Part shown: positions 50,427 through 63,189 of the stretch, piece by piece
Layout of the letters: each line of letters starts with the position of its first letter
Numbering within the stretch: the stretch's first letter is position 1
DNA from: Apis mellifera
Lineage: Eukaryota; Arthropoda; Insecta; Hymenoptera; Apidae
Assembly: GCF_003254395.2 (NCBI RefSeq)
Contig: NC_037639.1
Coordinates: 1,488,001 to 1,552,000, forward strand
DNA length: 64,000 bases
Direction of reading: 5' to 3'
The notes under the pieces: model-generated
The model's database searches: none
What the model was told of the DNA's origin: nothing
The model's input: the letters and a program-made list of their open reading frames with translations, nothing else
Position numbers and translations under genes: made by a program

Positions 50427-50453
50427 TTTTTTTTTTTTTTTTTTTTTTTTTTT
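50427..50453. repeat. 27-base poly(T) run
   Basis: Longest homopolymer in the window. On the minus strand it would read as a poly(A) tail, but the adjacent sequence shows no gene or retroelement body. Confidence 0.85.
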
Positions 50454-50979
50454 ATATTATACATGATGATTTGCTAAAGCTTTAAAAATATTAGTCACAA
50501 TTCATTCGATCATAATATTTTAACTTCCAATGAGAAAATCACGCTATAATGAATATTAATTTTTTATTGATAATCTGACTCACTAAGGATCGAGAAATTT
50601 CCATTGTAAAATTTTTCCAAATGAATTTTTATTTTTTATTGAAGAAAGTTATAAAAAAATTCATTTCTCTTTAAAATCATTTCTATATTGAATTGGAAAC
50701 TTCGATTTAGCTTAGTAGCGTAGTAGTCTATACTAGTAGTAAAAATAAAATTAATATTAATAACTAGTATTTAATTCAAAATGAACAAATAATTTAAAAC
50801 AAGAAAAAAAATCCATATTGTTTATCGTTTTTGAAAAATATATTTTGATATATGGAAGATTAAGTATTAATACTTAAATAATAAAATTGGAATCTTATAT
50901 TCGAACAAAAGATTAAAAAAAAAATATTTTCTTTTTATATAAAATGAAATAAATTGATAGTTATGAAAATTTGAAAGAA

Positions 50980-51095
50980 AAATAACAGGGAGGAGCAAAG
51001 TGGAGGATAAGATTATTGATTCGTTTATGAAGGATTCACTTTCCACCATACTTGTTTTCATCCTCCTACGTGTCTTTCACACAGTGAGGTTTCAA
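50980..51095. promoter_or_regulatory. Small islet with GGAGGAT inverted pair
   Basis: GGAGGAT (51002-51008) pairs with ATCCTCC (51060-51066); in between are AAGTGGA- and TTCCAC-type words that could extend a foldback. Mixed composition with TACGTGTC at its right. Function unknown. Confidence 0.3.
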
Positions 51096-51679
51096 GTTTT
51101 AGCGTACAAAAGTATTAATAAATTTTATGTATAATCAATAGATAAAAATAAAAATTAAATGTCATATAAAACTTTATAAGTACTTTATTAAAACATTACA
51201 CATATTAAAAAACATGTGTTATATTGTTTGAATGTGTTGTAAACAATAGATAAACATCTAGAATACCATTCCAAAACAATTATCTATCTTTAAATATAGA
51301 TCATTGTATTATTAAATTTATCATAGATTTAATTTCGTTTCAATTTTATCTACAGTATTTATAAAAAGTACAGTATTTACACATATTTTTTTTCAAAGAG
51401 CATTTTAATTATGTTCTATATTTCTTTTGTAGTATAAAATTATTATAATTGAAAATCTCAAAGATATCTCACGTATATACATTAACTCCTCTATAATATT
51501 TTTTTTATTTTTGCACATAGAATATTTGTCTCAGATTTTTTTATTTTTTATAATCTTCTTATAGAAAAATATTTTTTATAATCTTCTTATCTATCTAATA
51601 GTTTTCTATTCTAGTTAAAATCGAATTCAAAAAGAAGAAAATTAACACGTAAGAAAATCAATTTCCCTTTTTTCTTTAA

Positions 51680-51950
51680 ACTTCATTTGCATCTGTTCTT
51701 TTTGAACGATTCCTTTTTTCTCGCATCCCTTTGTTTCGTTACCTTCATGCTCACGTGCATGCGTACATCAATGTTAAAGACCGTGTACGCATGAACAAGC
51801 GTGCATATAGGAATTCGCGCGTAAGGAGGACATGCATGCGGGTGAATCGACAATGTACCCTCATGTTTTCTCATATATTATATTTCTCTGGTTTATTAAA
51901 AAAAACAATGTTTAACATTCCCCTTTTCTTCTCTTATTTCGCCAATTAGC
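51680..51950. promoter_or_regulatory. GC-richer islet rich in GCATGC/CACGTG words
   Basis: CACGTG E-box at 51752-51757; CATGCGTACA (51758-51767) and TGTACGCATG (51784-51793) form a perfect 10-bp inverted repeat; GACATGCATGCGGG follows at about 51830. Long alternating purine-pyrimidine runs are typical of Z-DNA-prone sequence. Overlapping frames on both strands (63 and 72 codons) are shadows of each other and not recognised. Confidence 0.4.
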
Positions 51951-52049
51951 TGTATATAAAAACGAGAATGAACGTTTTATGAAATATAACTCAATGGATA
52001 TTGAGACGATTCAAAGAGGCAACAATCCAGTTGATTGATATATCCGCTC

Positions 52050-55000
52050 GTTCAGTTTTTTACAAAATACGAAGTAAAACTTGACTAATTGATATAAGAT
52101 AGTTCTTAGATGAATCATAATTCGTGATGCATTTTTGAATTTTTCCAGCTAATTATATCGTAGATAATTACTAATGTAAGTATGAAATAAAATAAGACTT
52201 AGGAATATTTCAAATGAAATATTCATAAAGATTTATTTCATAATTATTTGAAATAATTATTTTAAATAATGTTATTTCATAAATATTTAGTTAATAGTAT
52301 AGAAATAATAATATCAGAATTTGATTTATATTTGCTCTTTCTATTTTTTTGAATAAATGCTAATTTTCGTAACATTATTTTGATGAATATTTTCTTGAAA
52401 TAAAAAATTAAAAAAAATTGTCATTTTGAATAAAAAAAATAAAATTTTAATTAATTATCTGAAATTATTATTATAAATGAATTATTTATATTTTAAAATA
52501 AAAATATTAAAAATAATAATAAAATAAATTCAATTTCAAATACAATTTTGAAGTCTGAACGAAACTTGAAAAATGAGATTTTTCTTCTTTTAACGTACCG
52601 ATTTTTTAAAATAAACAAAATGATTTATTTATATGTAAATATTAATTAAAAATTAAATAAAAATAACAATTTTAATAAATTAATTATTCTTATATTCTTT
52701 TATAATATAATATAATGAATTAATTAATTGCAATAAAGACTTGAAATAAAATAGAAGAATTTAATTAGAGATTATATCTTTATTTTTTTCACTTAATTTT
52801 AAAATTGATAATATGAAAACTGATTTCATATCAAGTTTCATATACAAACATATTAAATAGAAAAATTATTTGAAAAAATAAATATTAATTTTCACGTTCA
52901 TAATATTATTACCATTAATTTATATTATAATAATAAATTCATATCTCGTTAAAATAATTACGTAAATATATATAAGATTGATAAAAATATAATAATAATT
53001 TTATAATTATAAAATCTATAATTATAATGTAATATTATATAATTTTATAATATAAAATGTTAAAATTAATATATAATTTACTACTAATTTACTACATTAA
53101 ATTTTTTAATGTCTCTAAATATTTAATTTTTAATGTTCTATCACTTTATAAAAACATATAAAAAACATTCTTTATAATAGTTATTACCCTCTTTAATGAT
53201 TCATGCTTTCTTTTATAATATAAATTAGAAAACAAAAATGTTTTATATGTAATTATTATAATTATTTTGATATGAATTAGTTTTTGTTATAAATTCTAAT
53301 GAAAATAAGGAATAAAATACTATTTGCATAAAATGAATTTATCATAAATATTCTAATAAATATCTTGGAAAAAAACGATATAATAATTTCTTTTTCATTA
53401 TTCCAATGCTTATAAGAATAAAATATACAAAGATCTTATGAATATTGTTATTAAAGAAACTAAAATGGAGTCTCAGTTATTATTAGTATTTATTATTAAT
53501 ATTCAAGTATTATCTCAACTATTAGAATCTTTATTAATAAAATGACCGTTTATTGAAATATCGATTAACGAAAAATTCGATTATCAAATTTCAATTACGG
53601 AACATTCAATTATCCAATTGATTGTAAGAAAATTTTATTTTAAGAATATATTATCTTATTATTATATACGAAATGAAAAATTAAAAATTAGAATAAAATT
53701 AGAATTATGAATATGGAATTGACAAATCAATCTATTTGTAAAATAAAATAAAAACAAAAAATTGAGAAGCATCAAAAAGTTCATTGAGAAATAAAAAAAA
53801 AATAACAAGTAAATATGTTTACTGATAATATGTATACATACTTATAAATATGTTTAAACAACAAAAAGTACAAAACAGTAAAATAATAACATTAAAAACA
53901 ATTATTGAATTGATAGTTAAGAAAGATTTGAAAATTAAAACAAATAATATAAAAAATTGTTAAATTTCGATTAAAAGATTTTTATATTCGTGTAATATAT
54001 TCGTTTATTATTATTATTATAAGTTTTTATTATTAAGTTTTTAGTAAGTTATTGTTATATTATTAAGCCTTAGTTCGTTTAATATTAATATTTTTCACAA
54101 ATAATGTTTTAAAAACTTTTTTTAATAGAAAAAACGGATTTATTTGATTTATTTGTCAAAAAAATTCCATTATTCATTGCTTTTAATAAAATGAGAATTC
54201 TACTTGTTCACTATAATCAATATTATCATAATGATAAAATTTTTAATATTTATGAGCAATTAAAAACTTTATGAAACTTATCATCAAATGGCATAAATAA
54301 ATATATCAATTTCTCGATTTATGAATCATTTCGCAAAAGAAGAATTGCTAAGTGTTTTGCTCTTATCTTTAATTAATGATTTATAACATTTATTTATTTT
54401 AAATTATTTATTTTAATTACATTATCATAGTTTAGCCGAGTCAGACTAATCCTATTGGTAATTTATTCAAAATATTTGATTATTTCGTAATAATGACTTC
54501 ATTATCACGGATTAATTAATTTCAATTAATATTTTAAATTTTCCTTATTTTGAAGAAAAAACTATAAGTTATTTAAAGTCTATAAAAGGGTTTAATTGCT
54601 TAAAAGAGATTGAAAAATACTGATATATTTATATCATTTCAAATTTATCACAAAGTTGCTTTCAACTAGATAAGTAATAAAAATGATTAATGTCGAAAAA
54701 ATTATACGAAATTTATAGACGAAATTGTATTTGAATTGTAAATATGTAAATATTTGAAATGTTTCACATGAATAAATATTTAATCAAATATTAAAATCTA
54801 TTAAACATTGAAATTTATTGATGATTTTTATATCATTTAATATATAAATGACTTATTAATTAGGTTGTAACAGATGAAATTTACAATATTTTTTTTATCA
54901 CAAAATTCAAATTTTTATATTTATAATTTCTATAATTTAAAAATTAATAATAATATTTATTAAACTATTTATCTTTTATAATTAAAAGTGATAGCGATTT

Positions 55001-55850
55001 CATAGAGATATAATAATGCATAAAATATAAAAAGAAACGTAAAAAATTTTATAAAAAAAAAAAATAAATAAACAGAAATAAAAGAAAGAAGGATAGTACG
55101 GAAAATCTTTCTGAAAACCTATCCTTTATTCACAATTTCTTTTCTACTTTACAAATTCGTAGAATTTAGAGTTGAAAAAGAATGAATATTTGTCAGATTA
55201 AAATTAAAACGATATTCTATTTTCAATTTTTCAAAAATCTGACTTATAACAGATACTATTTTTGCAACAAAAGATTTCAACTCCTATAATTCATATATTT
55301 ATTTGCTTAGAAATTTAAAAAATATTTTCGAATTATTTGTTATCAATATCGTCTAAATAATATTTTCACGAATAGTTATAACAAAAAGTATAAATTTATT
55401 ATATTTATATAAAAATATTAATTTTTTTTAAACGTTATTTTTAATACATTTTGAAGTTTTCAATCATTATCCTAATTTTTAATAAATATATATTTTTGAA
55501 AATATATATTATTATTAAATTTAATTTTAAAAAAAGAAAAAAAATTCTGAAAATGTATGTGTAAGTAAATATCTATAATGTTATAATTGATTATAAAATA
55601 TAAACGATAAATTCATATTACGTTGAAAAAATAAGATTTTATGTTCGGCTTACAAATATATTTCTAAACTATCGTTTATCAAATAATGATTCATTCATAA
55701 TTTCGCAAAAACATTCTTTGTTTGAGATTGAAATATGCAAAACATTTCAAATTTTAAATTAATAGATTACACGTATATTTGACATTACGAATTTATATCG
55801 TCATAATTCGTTTTCATTATGCTTCATTAACACTAAATTTAAACATTATT
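52050..55850. other. AT-rich DNA, no gene seen
   Basis: Homopolymers, A/T words and no islet above background. Nothing supported. Confidence 0.6.
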
Positions 55851-56084
55851 TGAATTTCGTTCAATATAATTCGTGATACACGAATATCTTTTTCTCTCTT
55901 TCTCTCACTCATTCACTAACTTATTTATCAGATATTTTAAATTCTATAAAAAAATTGTATATTCAAAACAAAAGTATTCTTTTCTGAGTATTATTCCATT
56001 GTGCAAAATTCACAATTCTGTGAACGATATCGCATTTTCATTGAGGCATAAATCTCGTACAAATTTTTTTTACGAAACTTCTTT

Positions 56085-56345
56085 TGTGATGTAGTCGTTA
56101 GACGCGCTACAGGTGTGTGCTTTTCGTCGATGCTTCTTGTAAAGCTTCTCGTCCTTTCGTCTGCTTCGTCTGTTTTTATCCCTCCTACTGCCTCTTTGTA
56201 GCCACGGTCAGAGATACGTTGGTATGTAAGTGCTTATATTCTCTGACAATCTTTTGCACCGTTGTTCAGACATAAAAATCTATCGCCGTGAAATCTACCC
56301 GTGGAAACTTGAACTTTTCATTGCCGTTACACACAAAACGAAAAA
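56085..56345 (+). other. GC-richer islet with possible 109-nt exon
   Basis: GCGCTACAG|GTGTGTG gives an acceptor at 56112 and ATACGTTG|GTATGT a donor at 56222, with a better GTAAGT four bases on (56226). A frame open from 56102 to 56272 runs across, reading CVLFVDASCKASRPFVCFVC in part. That Cys/Phe content looks more like a pyrimidine-rich tract (TTCGTC words) than a domain, and the acceptor has a poor tract. Exon or regulatory islet; undecided. Confidence 0.25.
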
Positions 56346-56359
56346 TTTCTTTTGTATAG

Positions 56360-58280
56360 TATAGATATAACGAAGTCATAAATTAAACCACCTAAGTATT
56401 TAGTAGTTATACCAAATGAAGTTTTAAGATTGTAGACCGGTTTAAAACTTTAAACTACATTTTCCTTCATTATCTCCAACAAAAAATCAATGGTATATCA
56501 TTTATAAGTATGAGAATTTATAAATGGATCTATATGAAGTATGAGAATCCTTAGAAATTGAAAGTTTCGAATTAAGATTTTAGTTTTTGAAAAAAAAAAG
56601 AGAGAAATAAACATTTTGGATTTCGAATTTAAATTTTGCGAATTTAAAAATCAGATTTTTATTCATCCCAAATATATATATTATATATATTATTTCAAAA
56701 TATTATAAATTAGAAATTATAAATATACAAAATACCGAAATCATAAATTAAAATGGATGAAAAAATCAAAATTTTTTAAATAAGAAAAATTTAATAATTA
56801 CTTTTTAATAAATAAATTTTTTATGATGTTATTTAAAGATATAATTTTTTATTTTCTTTTAAAATATATTTATTTTTTTCTTAATTTTATAAAATTTATA
56901 AATTTTATTATTTTAAAATTAATATGTCAAATGATTTTACAATATAAATAAATAAATTAAGAATCTTTATAAAATAATTTTTTCAATATATTTGATCTTT
57001 TTTATTCAAATTAATATTACACAATATAATTTATTAGAAACAAAAAATAACTAAAAAACGAAACAAAATTAAAACAGTTTTCTGTTTATTATATATCTAA
57101 ATATAGATATATAAAAATATATATATATCTAATAAGAAAAATATAAAAAAAATAAATCAATTATTTTTACGTATTATTTCATATGTTTATAATTTATATG
57201 TAATATGTTTTCTAAATGTTAACATTTTCACATTTTCATCTTATGTTTGACATTATACATACAGTTATATATATAGTGAAAATTAAATCTATCATATAAA
57301 AAACGTAAGAATAAATATTCAAAAAACAAATCAAATATAATCAAAATTAACTTATTTCAAAGAGATTAATTAATTGATAGATTTAATTGATACTTGTATA
57401 GATAATCCCAGACTTATTTCTAAAATTAGATATTTCCGTTCGTCTCCCTATTTCATCTTTGTGTTTCATTGATATATTGCATATATATTGCATACATTAT
57501 GATAGAGGAAGAATATTATTAAACAAAATTATTATAGTCACTAACTTATATAAATCATGTAGATTATATAGATTTGATTAGAAATCTCTAAAACAAAAGA
57601 TATCTTTTGATTCCCTAGTGCTATCTAAATATTCTTACATGAATTAAGAAAAATAATTTCACAAGTATAATAGAAATTATACGATACAACTTTTATTTGA
57701 ATAAAAAAATCGACACATTTGTGATAATATGATTTTCATTCCAATAAAGAACTGAACATATTATTTCTTCTAAAGCAAAAATATTATTTTATGTATGTGT
57801 ATTTAATATCATCATATTTTTATTTTGCAATTTCATAAAATTTTACTTGAATTTACGATCTTTTAAATTGTTTTCGTTTTATTGTTATTAATAATTTTTG
57901 TAAAGAATATTATATTATAAATAAAAATATTATGTATCATCGAAAAAAATCTTTAATACCATTAAATATACCTAAAAACCAAAATATCAATTCATTAATA
58001 ATTTAAGAAAATATATACATGTTTCTATGCGTTCAATTATATAAATTTCAAAATCTTTTATCTAATTGAAATTTGCAAATGTTAAAAATTGATAAAGTAC
58101 ATAGCAAATATAAATTTCAATATAAATATAATTAAAATAAATATAAATATCAATCCATTTAGTTACTAAATTTTTCAAAACGGATTATTTCGAAATACAC
58201 GAAATTACTATAAACAGTATAATATGAAATTCTTATAAATATTCGTATAGTCATGTTATTTTAACCATAAGACTCATTTG
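56360..58280. other. AT-rich DNA, no gene seen
   Basis: A/T words; nothing further identified. Confidence 0.6.
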
Positions 58281-58284
58281 AGCC

Positions 58285-58510
58285 ACCCACATTTGTGATT
58301 TAACGACTAGTCGTGTAACGGTCGGCTTAACGATGATTCAGAGACTGGTCAAATGGTGCTTGAACCTTTTCCCTCTTTTTCTTTTCCTCTCTTCTCTTCT
58401 ATTGCTCCTCGCGTTAATCCTTTCCTCGATCCTTGGCTCCTCTTGACCCCTCTTTTTCTCTCTTTCTCTTTCTTTGTATGTATATCGTATTTTTTCTCTT
58501 TCTATCTCTT
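58285..58510. promoter_or_regulatory. Islet with long polypyrimidine tract
   Basis: GACTAGTCGTGTAACGGTCGG is followed from about 58364 by some 110 bases that are overwhelmingly C/T on the plus strand (CCCTCTTTTTC, CTCTCTTCTC, TTTCTCTCTTTC). The minus strand is therefore GA-rich with GAGAG words, mirroring the tract at 425-640. Promoter-type GAGA element or a strong splice tract are the two readings. Confidence 0.4.
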
Positions 58511-58566
58511 TAAAGTATTTGTCTCATGAACAAAGAGAGATCCGACATTATAAATGGAGATGTCCA

Positions 58567-59215
58567 TTAATCTAAATATATATATATATATATTTTTTTT
58601 TTATCTAATTGGTAAAAAAAATTAACTGTTTGCTTCCTTCTTTTATTATTATGAACATTAAGTAGATATTTCAAATATCGAATATTATGTCGATTAACAA
58701 TGTTCTGTACGCAAATGTTGAAGAAAATAACGAAAAGAATAATTGACATTTAAATTTTTATCATATCTTCTTTCTTAGATGCTGCTTCAAAAAGATTTAT
58801 ACAATTTAATTTAAATTTATTTTTATTTTCATTTCATTTGTATCGCAATTTCTAAATAAATTTTTAAAATTAGTTTTTAAAATAATAATTAATAATAAAT
58901 AAAATTTTTAAATTAATAAATTTTGCATTATTGAAAATAAAACATTGAATAATTAAAATATTAACTTTTCTCTCGTTTTAAAATTTTCATAAATTATAAA
59001 TTAAATATAAAGATTGTGTAAGAAAAAAAAATTTCATCGTTATATTCAATTATAAAATTAAATAACAATATAAAAAAATTAAACTTAAATTTAAAAAATA
59101 AATAATTATATCAACAATCAATGATTATAATAAAAATAAAAATAGAAAAAGAATTTGTGGAAATTCCAAATCAATTATTTGCTAAGAAAAATTAGTAACA
59201 ATTTAAATATAAACT
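58567..59215. other. AT-rich spacer
   Basis: The minus-strand 60-codon frame here is Ile/Asn/Tyr-rich and judged chance. Confidence 0.55.
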
Positions 59216-59264
59216 GTTATGAAAGAGATATAAATATGAAATAGGAAAGAGACATGTATGGGAA

Positions 59265-59580
59265 AGAGCATTTAAACTGGTCTAGTGAAGAAGTAAAAGT
59301 TGCACGTAAGTTACTAGTGATAGAATCCGAGCTAGAAATCGATTTTCTGTATCGTGTGGTGTTAGAGCGACCTTCCGGCATCACGAAGTTCGCTGAGTAC
59401 AGTGAACCCTGACACATTCAGTGCACAGGCGTTGTAACACTGCCGCTCGTAAACCGTTCCGCGGCGAAACGAGCGCCACTTCCGGAAAACCGTTCTCTCG
59501 CGAGTGGTCTCGTCGTCATGCTCGCACGAGTTCAACGACGCCGCAAACATAGTATTCCAGACTCCATGATTTTATTCTCA
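59265..59580. promoter_or_regulatory. CpG-rich islet with two ETS-type sites, promoter-like
   Basis: CTTCCGG occurs at 59372-59378 and ACTTCCGGAA at 59478-59487, both matching the ETS/GABP core. CTCGCGAG (59497-59504) is a perfect CG-rich palindrome close to the TCTCGCGAGA promoter element. CCGCGGCG and GACGCCGC add CpGs. Short frames on the minus strand are unrecognised. The motif set is that of a housekeeping-type promoter; direction is not clear. Confidence 0.45.
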
Positions 59581-59599
59581 ACAATTCTCATGGTGAACA

Positions 59600-61530
59600 G
59601 ATGTTTTCAGCTAGTAGATTAATTGCAAAATCTTTTGAAAATATTGTAAGTCAATTGTTACTGCATTAAGCTTATTGTAATTATTTACATAATACATTAT
59701 TTATATATTTACATAACATGAAAAAGAGAAATGAATCCATAATACATAAAAATGTATAAAAAAATTTTATATTTATACGTGTAAATCGTCGAAATATTTA
59801 TTCATTTTAAACAAAACGTAAGATATTGTTAAAATGGAATAAAAAAAATACTTATTTATGACTTATTTTCAAATAGTAAAAAAATTATCTAAAAATCTAA
59901 TTCTACAAATTGAACGTGTAAAAGTTAATTCTTGTTAAATAAATTTCTAAGATAAGTGTGTAATATTATACAATATTATTTTCATTATATTTACTAATAA
60001 TGTTTAATAATTTATAATAATTCATTTTCAACAAAATATAATAATCAGACATGAATAATTTTGAATAAAATTTATTAAATAGATCAAAATTATTAAAGAA
60101 AATTATTTTATATTTTATAAAGATTAATTTATTCATTTACATTGTAAAATCATTTCGCACATTCATTTTGATCCTTTATTACATATATTTATAATATAAG
60201 AAATAAAAACAAATATTAATAATTAATATTATAATAAAATATAATATAATATAAAAATAAAAATAAGAAAAAATTTATTTTAAAGGAAAAACTAATATAA
60301 CTCTTCACAAATTAAGTATTATTTTTAATTTGAAAAATTAGAAATAAATATTTTTTATTATTAAAAAATAACAATTCTGATTTTTTATTCCATTCTAATA
60401 TTCAATCTTGATAATTTACATCTCAAAGCACAAATTAAAATCTTCGAATTATCAAGATTTCATTTTTGAATTTCATCCTATCGAAATTTTCGTGTGATAT
60501 TTAAATTATTTTTTATTTAGTTTTGTATTAAATTCGATTCTTCTTTTTTGCAATACGTAGCACGTACTAAATTATATCTATTCTCGTAAGCAAGATAAAA
60601 GAGTCTATTATTTAATTTTTTTATATAAAATAAACATTTTATCATATTGAATAAAAGCACCCATTAAAATTATTTAAATCAATTTAAATATATTAAGAAG
60701 GAAAAGAATAATTTTTGTATTTTGTATTATTATATTAAATAATGTATCAATGTAATATAAGAATCTTATAATTCTATAAAATATTATATGGAATTATTTT
60801 TTTCATGGCTTTCACTAATTTTGTTCGGTATATATATTTGTATTATATATTATGTATCGCATATATTTTTTACATGATTTACACGATCAAATACGGATAT
60901 TTTATATTATACACGGATGTTTATAAATGATATCAATAATGTAATGAATTAATAATTGTATCATAAAAATAATTCACAAAAAATGAATATATAATTAATT
61001 TATACATATATGTAATAAAACTAAATAATAATTCACTCTGTTTATTTTATCATTCTCTTTTTTCAATTTTTCTTAATCTTTTTAATATATTTATATTAAA
61101 TATTTTAATTTATTAATTATCGTTACAGTATAAATTAAATCTATTGAGCTTATTCCATATTTTCATTTTAGATTTTTTTATATAAATATACATTTAATAT
61201 CTAAAAAGTAAATAGATAATAATAAAGTACCAAAAAGCATAACGATGAAACATCATTGATATATATTTATTAATATTTATATATATTATTAATATATATA
61301 TATACAGCACATTTTATATTAAATTTATGAATTATTAAATTTAATTTTTATTTTTTTATTTTTTCTTGTTTTATTTTATTTTATTTAAATCATATTTACA
61401 TTTACTTTTAAAAAACTATTTTTGATTTATCTTTGATATGAAAATTAATCTTTCGATAAGTAGTATCTGTTTAGGATTTCTTTAGTTCATTATTTTATTT
61501 CTTAAATGAATTTCTATCTATTATATTTTT
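59600..61530. other. AT-rich DNA, no gene seen
   Basis: A/T tract ending at the acceptor-like TTTTTTGTATTTTAACAG (AG at about 61541-61542), which introduces the next islet. Confidence 0.6.
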
Positions 61531-61539
61531 TGTATTTTA

Positions 61540-61895
61540 ACAGATATACCTAAATTTAAGATTAAACAAAGAAGATTTATACATTATTTGTTTCACGATC
61601 ATCCTAAATAAACGAGAAATACGCATTGCCGCGTTGCGTCGAATGGCGATGCACCAGCAGTTAGCGTTTTCCAAAGGGGCGGTTACCCCTCCTTCAATCC
61701 TACCACTATTGGTGACGAACTCGACCCTCGTCGGAACTTCTGTCGAAGGGTTGGAGAGGTCGATGCAGTGTTTCCATAGAAACCAGACGCGCCGTCCGCC
61801 ACCCCTTCCTACAGTGCATTCAACCGTGGACTGCAGTCTTCGTTTCAAAACGTATCGCTGTTTCTCCAGCAACTCTAGTCATCTTCTCGAATAAT
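61540..61895. promoter_or_regulatory. GC-rich islet with paired RFX X-box-like sites
   Basis: GTTTCCATAGAAAC (61770-61783) fits the 14-base RFX consensus RYYNYYATRRNRAC exactly. GTTTCTCCAGCAAC (61860-61873) carries both half-sites with the right spacing and a changed centre. A GGGGCGGTTACCCC near-palindrome (61676-61689) supplies a GC-box and another GTTACC half-site. Frames of 111 codons (minus) and 86 codons (plus) overlap here; with no domain in either they look like stop-poor shadows. RFX sites in insects mark ciliary genes of sensory neurons, so a ciliary promoter is a testable reading. Confidence 0.45.
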
Positions 61896-61899
61896 CTCA

Positions 61900-62460
61900 T
61901 TTTCCTTTCTTCAAATGGTTATAAGTGTATTTGTCTCAATGAAAAAATATATCGACTGCGGAAATTTGAATATTTAATATTTTTTTGAATATTAAAGAAT
62001 TCGGTAACTTATTTTATATAAATTGATAAATAATAATCATTAATTACAATATTGTTGCAGAATTATTAGAATATAAAATATTTGAAATTTGCAATAACAC
62101 ATTTTTTTCATAGATGTATACATATACATTATTTCATATTTCATTGAATAAAAAATATATAAAAGGTTTACATAATTTTTAATCAAAAAAAAAAGTTTTA
62201 TAAGATCTACATATTTGTAATAAATTATTATAATTATTCAAGGAATTATATTCGATAAAAATAATCGATGAAATAAATATAATATTTCTATTTTATTTAT
62301 TTATTTTTTTAAAAATAAAAAAAATCTCTTTTAATTTGAACATTAAACAATTGCTGGAAAGCAATTAAATAATGATGCATTTATACAATTAACCGCAAAA
62401 ACAAAATGATTATGTTGATACTTTATAGTAGATATGCATTACACAATTACGTATGTAAAA
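61900..62460. other. AT-rich spacer
   Basis: Nothing but A/T words and an acceptor-like ATTGTTGCAG near 62060. Confidence 0.6.
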
Positions 62461-62481
62461 GAATACGCAATTTTACAAACT

Positions 62482-62572
62482 ATCTTGTCGCCCCTCGCGA
62501 TTTTCTCGATGCACTTAGGCATGATTGTTAGGTATTGGCTTACAAAGATGGCCCAGCGAGGGGTGACAAGAT
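62482..62572. ncRNA. Candidate structured RNA hairpin, 17-bp stem
   Basis: ATCTTGTCGCCCCTCGC (62482-62498) pairs with GCGAGGGGTGACAAGAT (62556-62572), interrupted only by one G-T wobble on the plus strand. The loop is 57 bases. The high-GC stem in AT-rich surroundings is far beyond chance. Loop size and a stem shorter than 20 bp are atypical for a microRNA precursor, so it may be another structured RNA, a cis-regulatory stem or a tiny foldback element. On the minus strand the wobble becomes an A-C mismatch, so plus-strand RNA is favoured. Confidence 0.35.
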
Positions 62573-62690
62573 TTATGGTTCGCCCTTGAGAGTATTCTTC
62601 CCGAAGAGATTCAATCGCCTAGACAACCGGTAGAATTAATGCCGTGTCGTATAAACAGACGTTGGTTTACACTGTTATAAAAACATAGAG
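62573..62690. promoter_or_regulatory. GC-richer flank of the hairpin islet
   Basis: GGTTCGCCCTTGAGAG, CCCGAAGAGATTCAATCGCC and GACAACCGGTAG follow the hairpin without a frame. The islet as a whole spans about 62480-62690. Confidence 0.3.
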
Positions 62691-63189
62691 GATAGGATAC
62701 ACGACTATTTTTTTATTGGAAGCAGAGAAAAATAAGAAAAAAAAATCAACTAGCGATCTTACATCGTCTGCATTGATTATTCTGGTTATTTTATTAACTA
62801 CAAAATATGTACTATTTCAACTTAATTCTTTTTTAACATTTAATCATTTAACAAATAATTAATTTGTTCTTTTTCCTTTAAGACCTTTTGCTTTTTGACA
62901 AAATGTACTTCTCTATCAAATAATAAAAATTATGGGAAATGTAAATTAATTATTCTTTAATAAAATCAAACTAAATTCTAAACTAAAATCAAACTCTACA
63001 ATCCGATATTTTATAAACTTTCATTTATATCGAAGTTTAATTCGTTAATGAATTTACTATATCACAATAAATAGAGCATATATACAGAATTTTTATTACA
63101 TATACCAACAATTATTAGATACAATCATGATTATTAGAAACAAAATGAAATCACAAGAAAATGATTATTAAATGAATTTAAAAAAGAGC

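Noticed and set aside
50427..50453. Poly(T) as poly(A) tail of a minus-strand retrocopy
   Set aside because: No open frame, coding remnant or target-site duplication lies next to it.
61537..61894. Overlapping 111-codon and 86-codon frames on opposite strands
   Set aside because: They occupy a stop-poor GC islet, overlap each other, and neither shows a motif; the minus frame runs into AT-rich translation.
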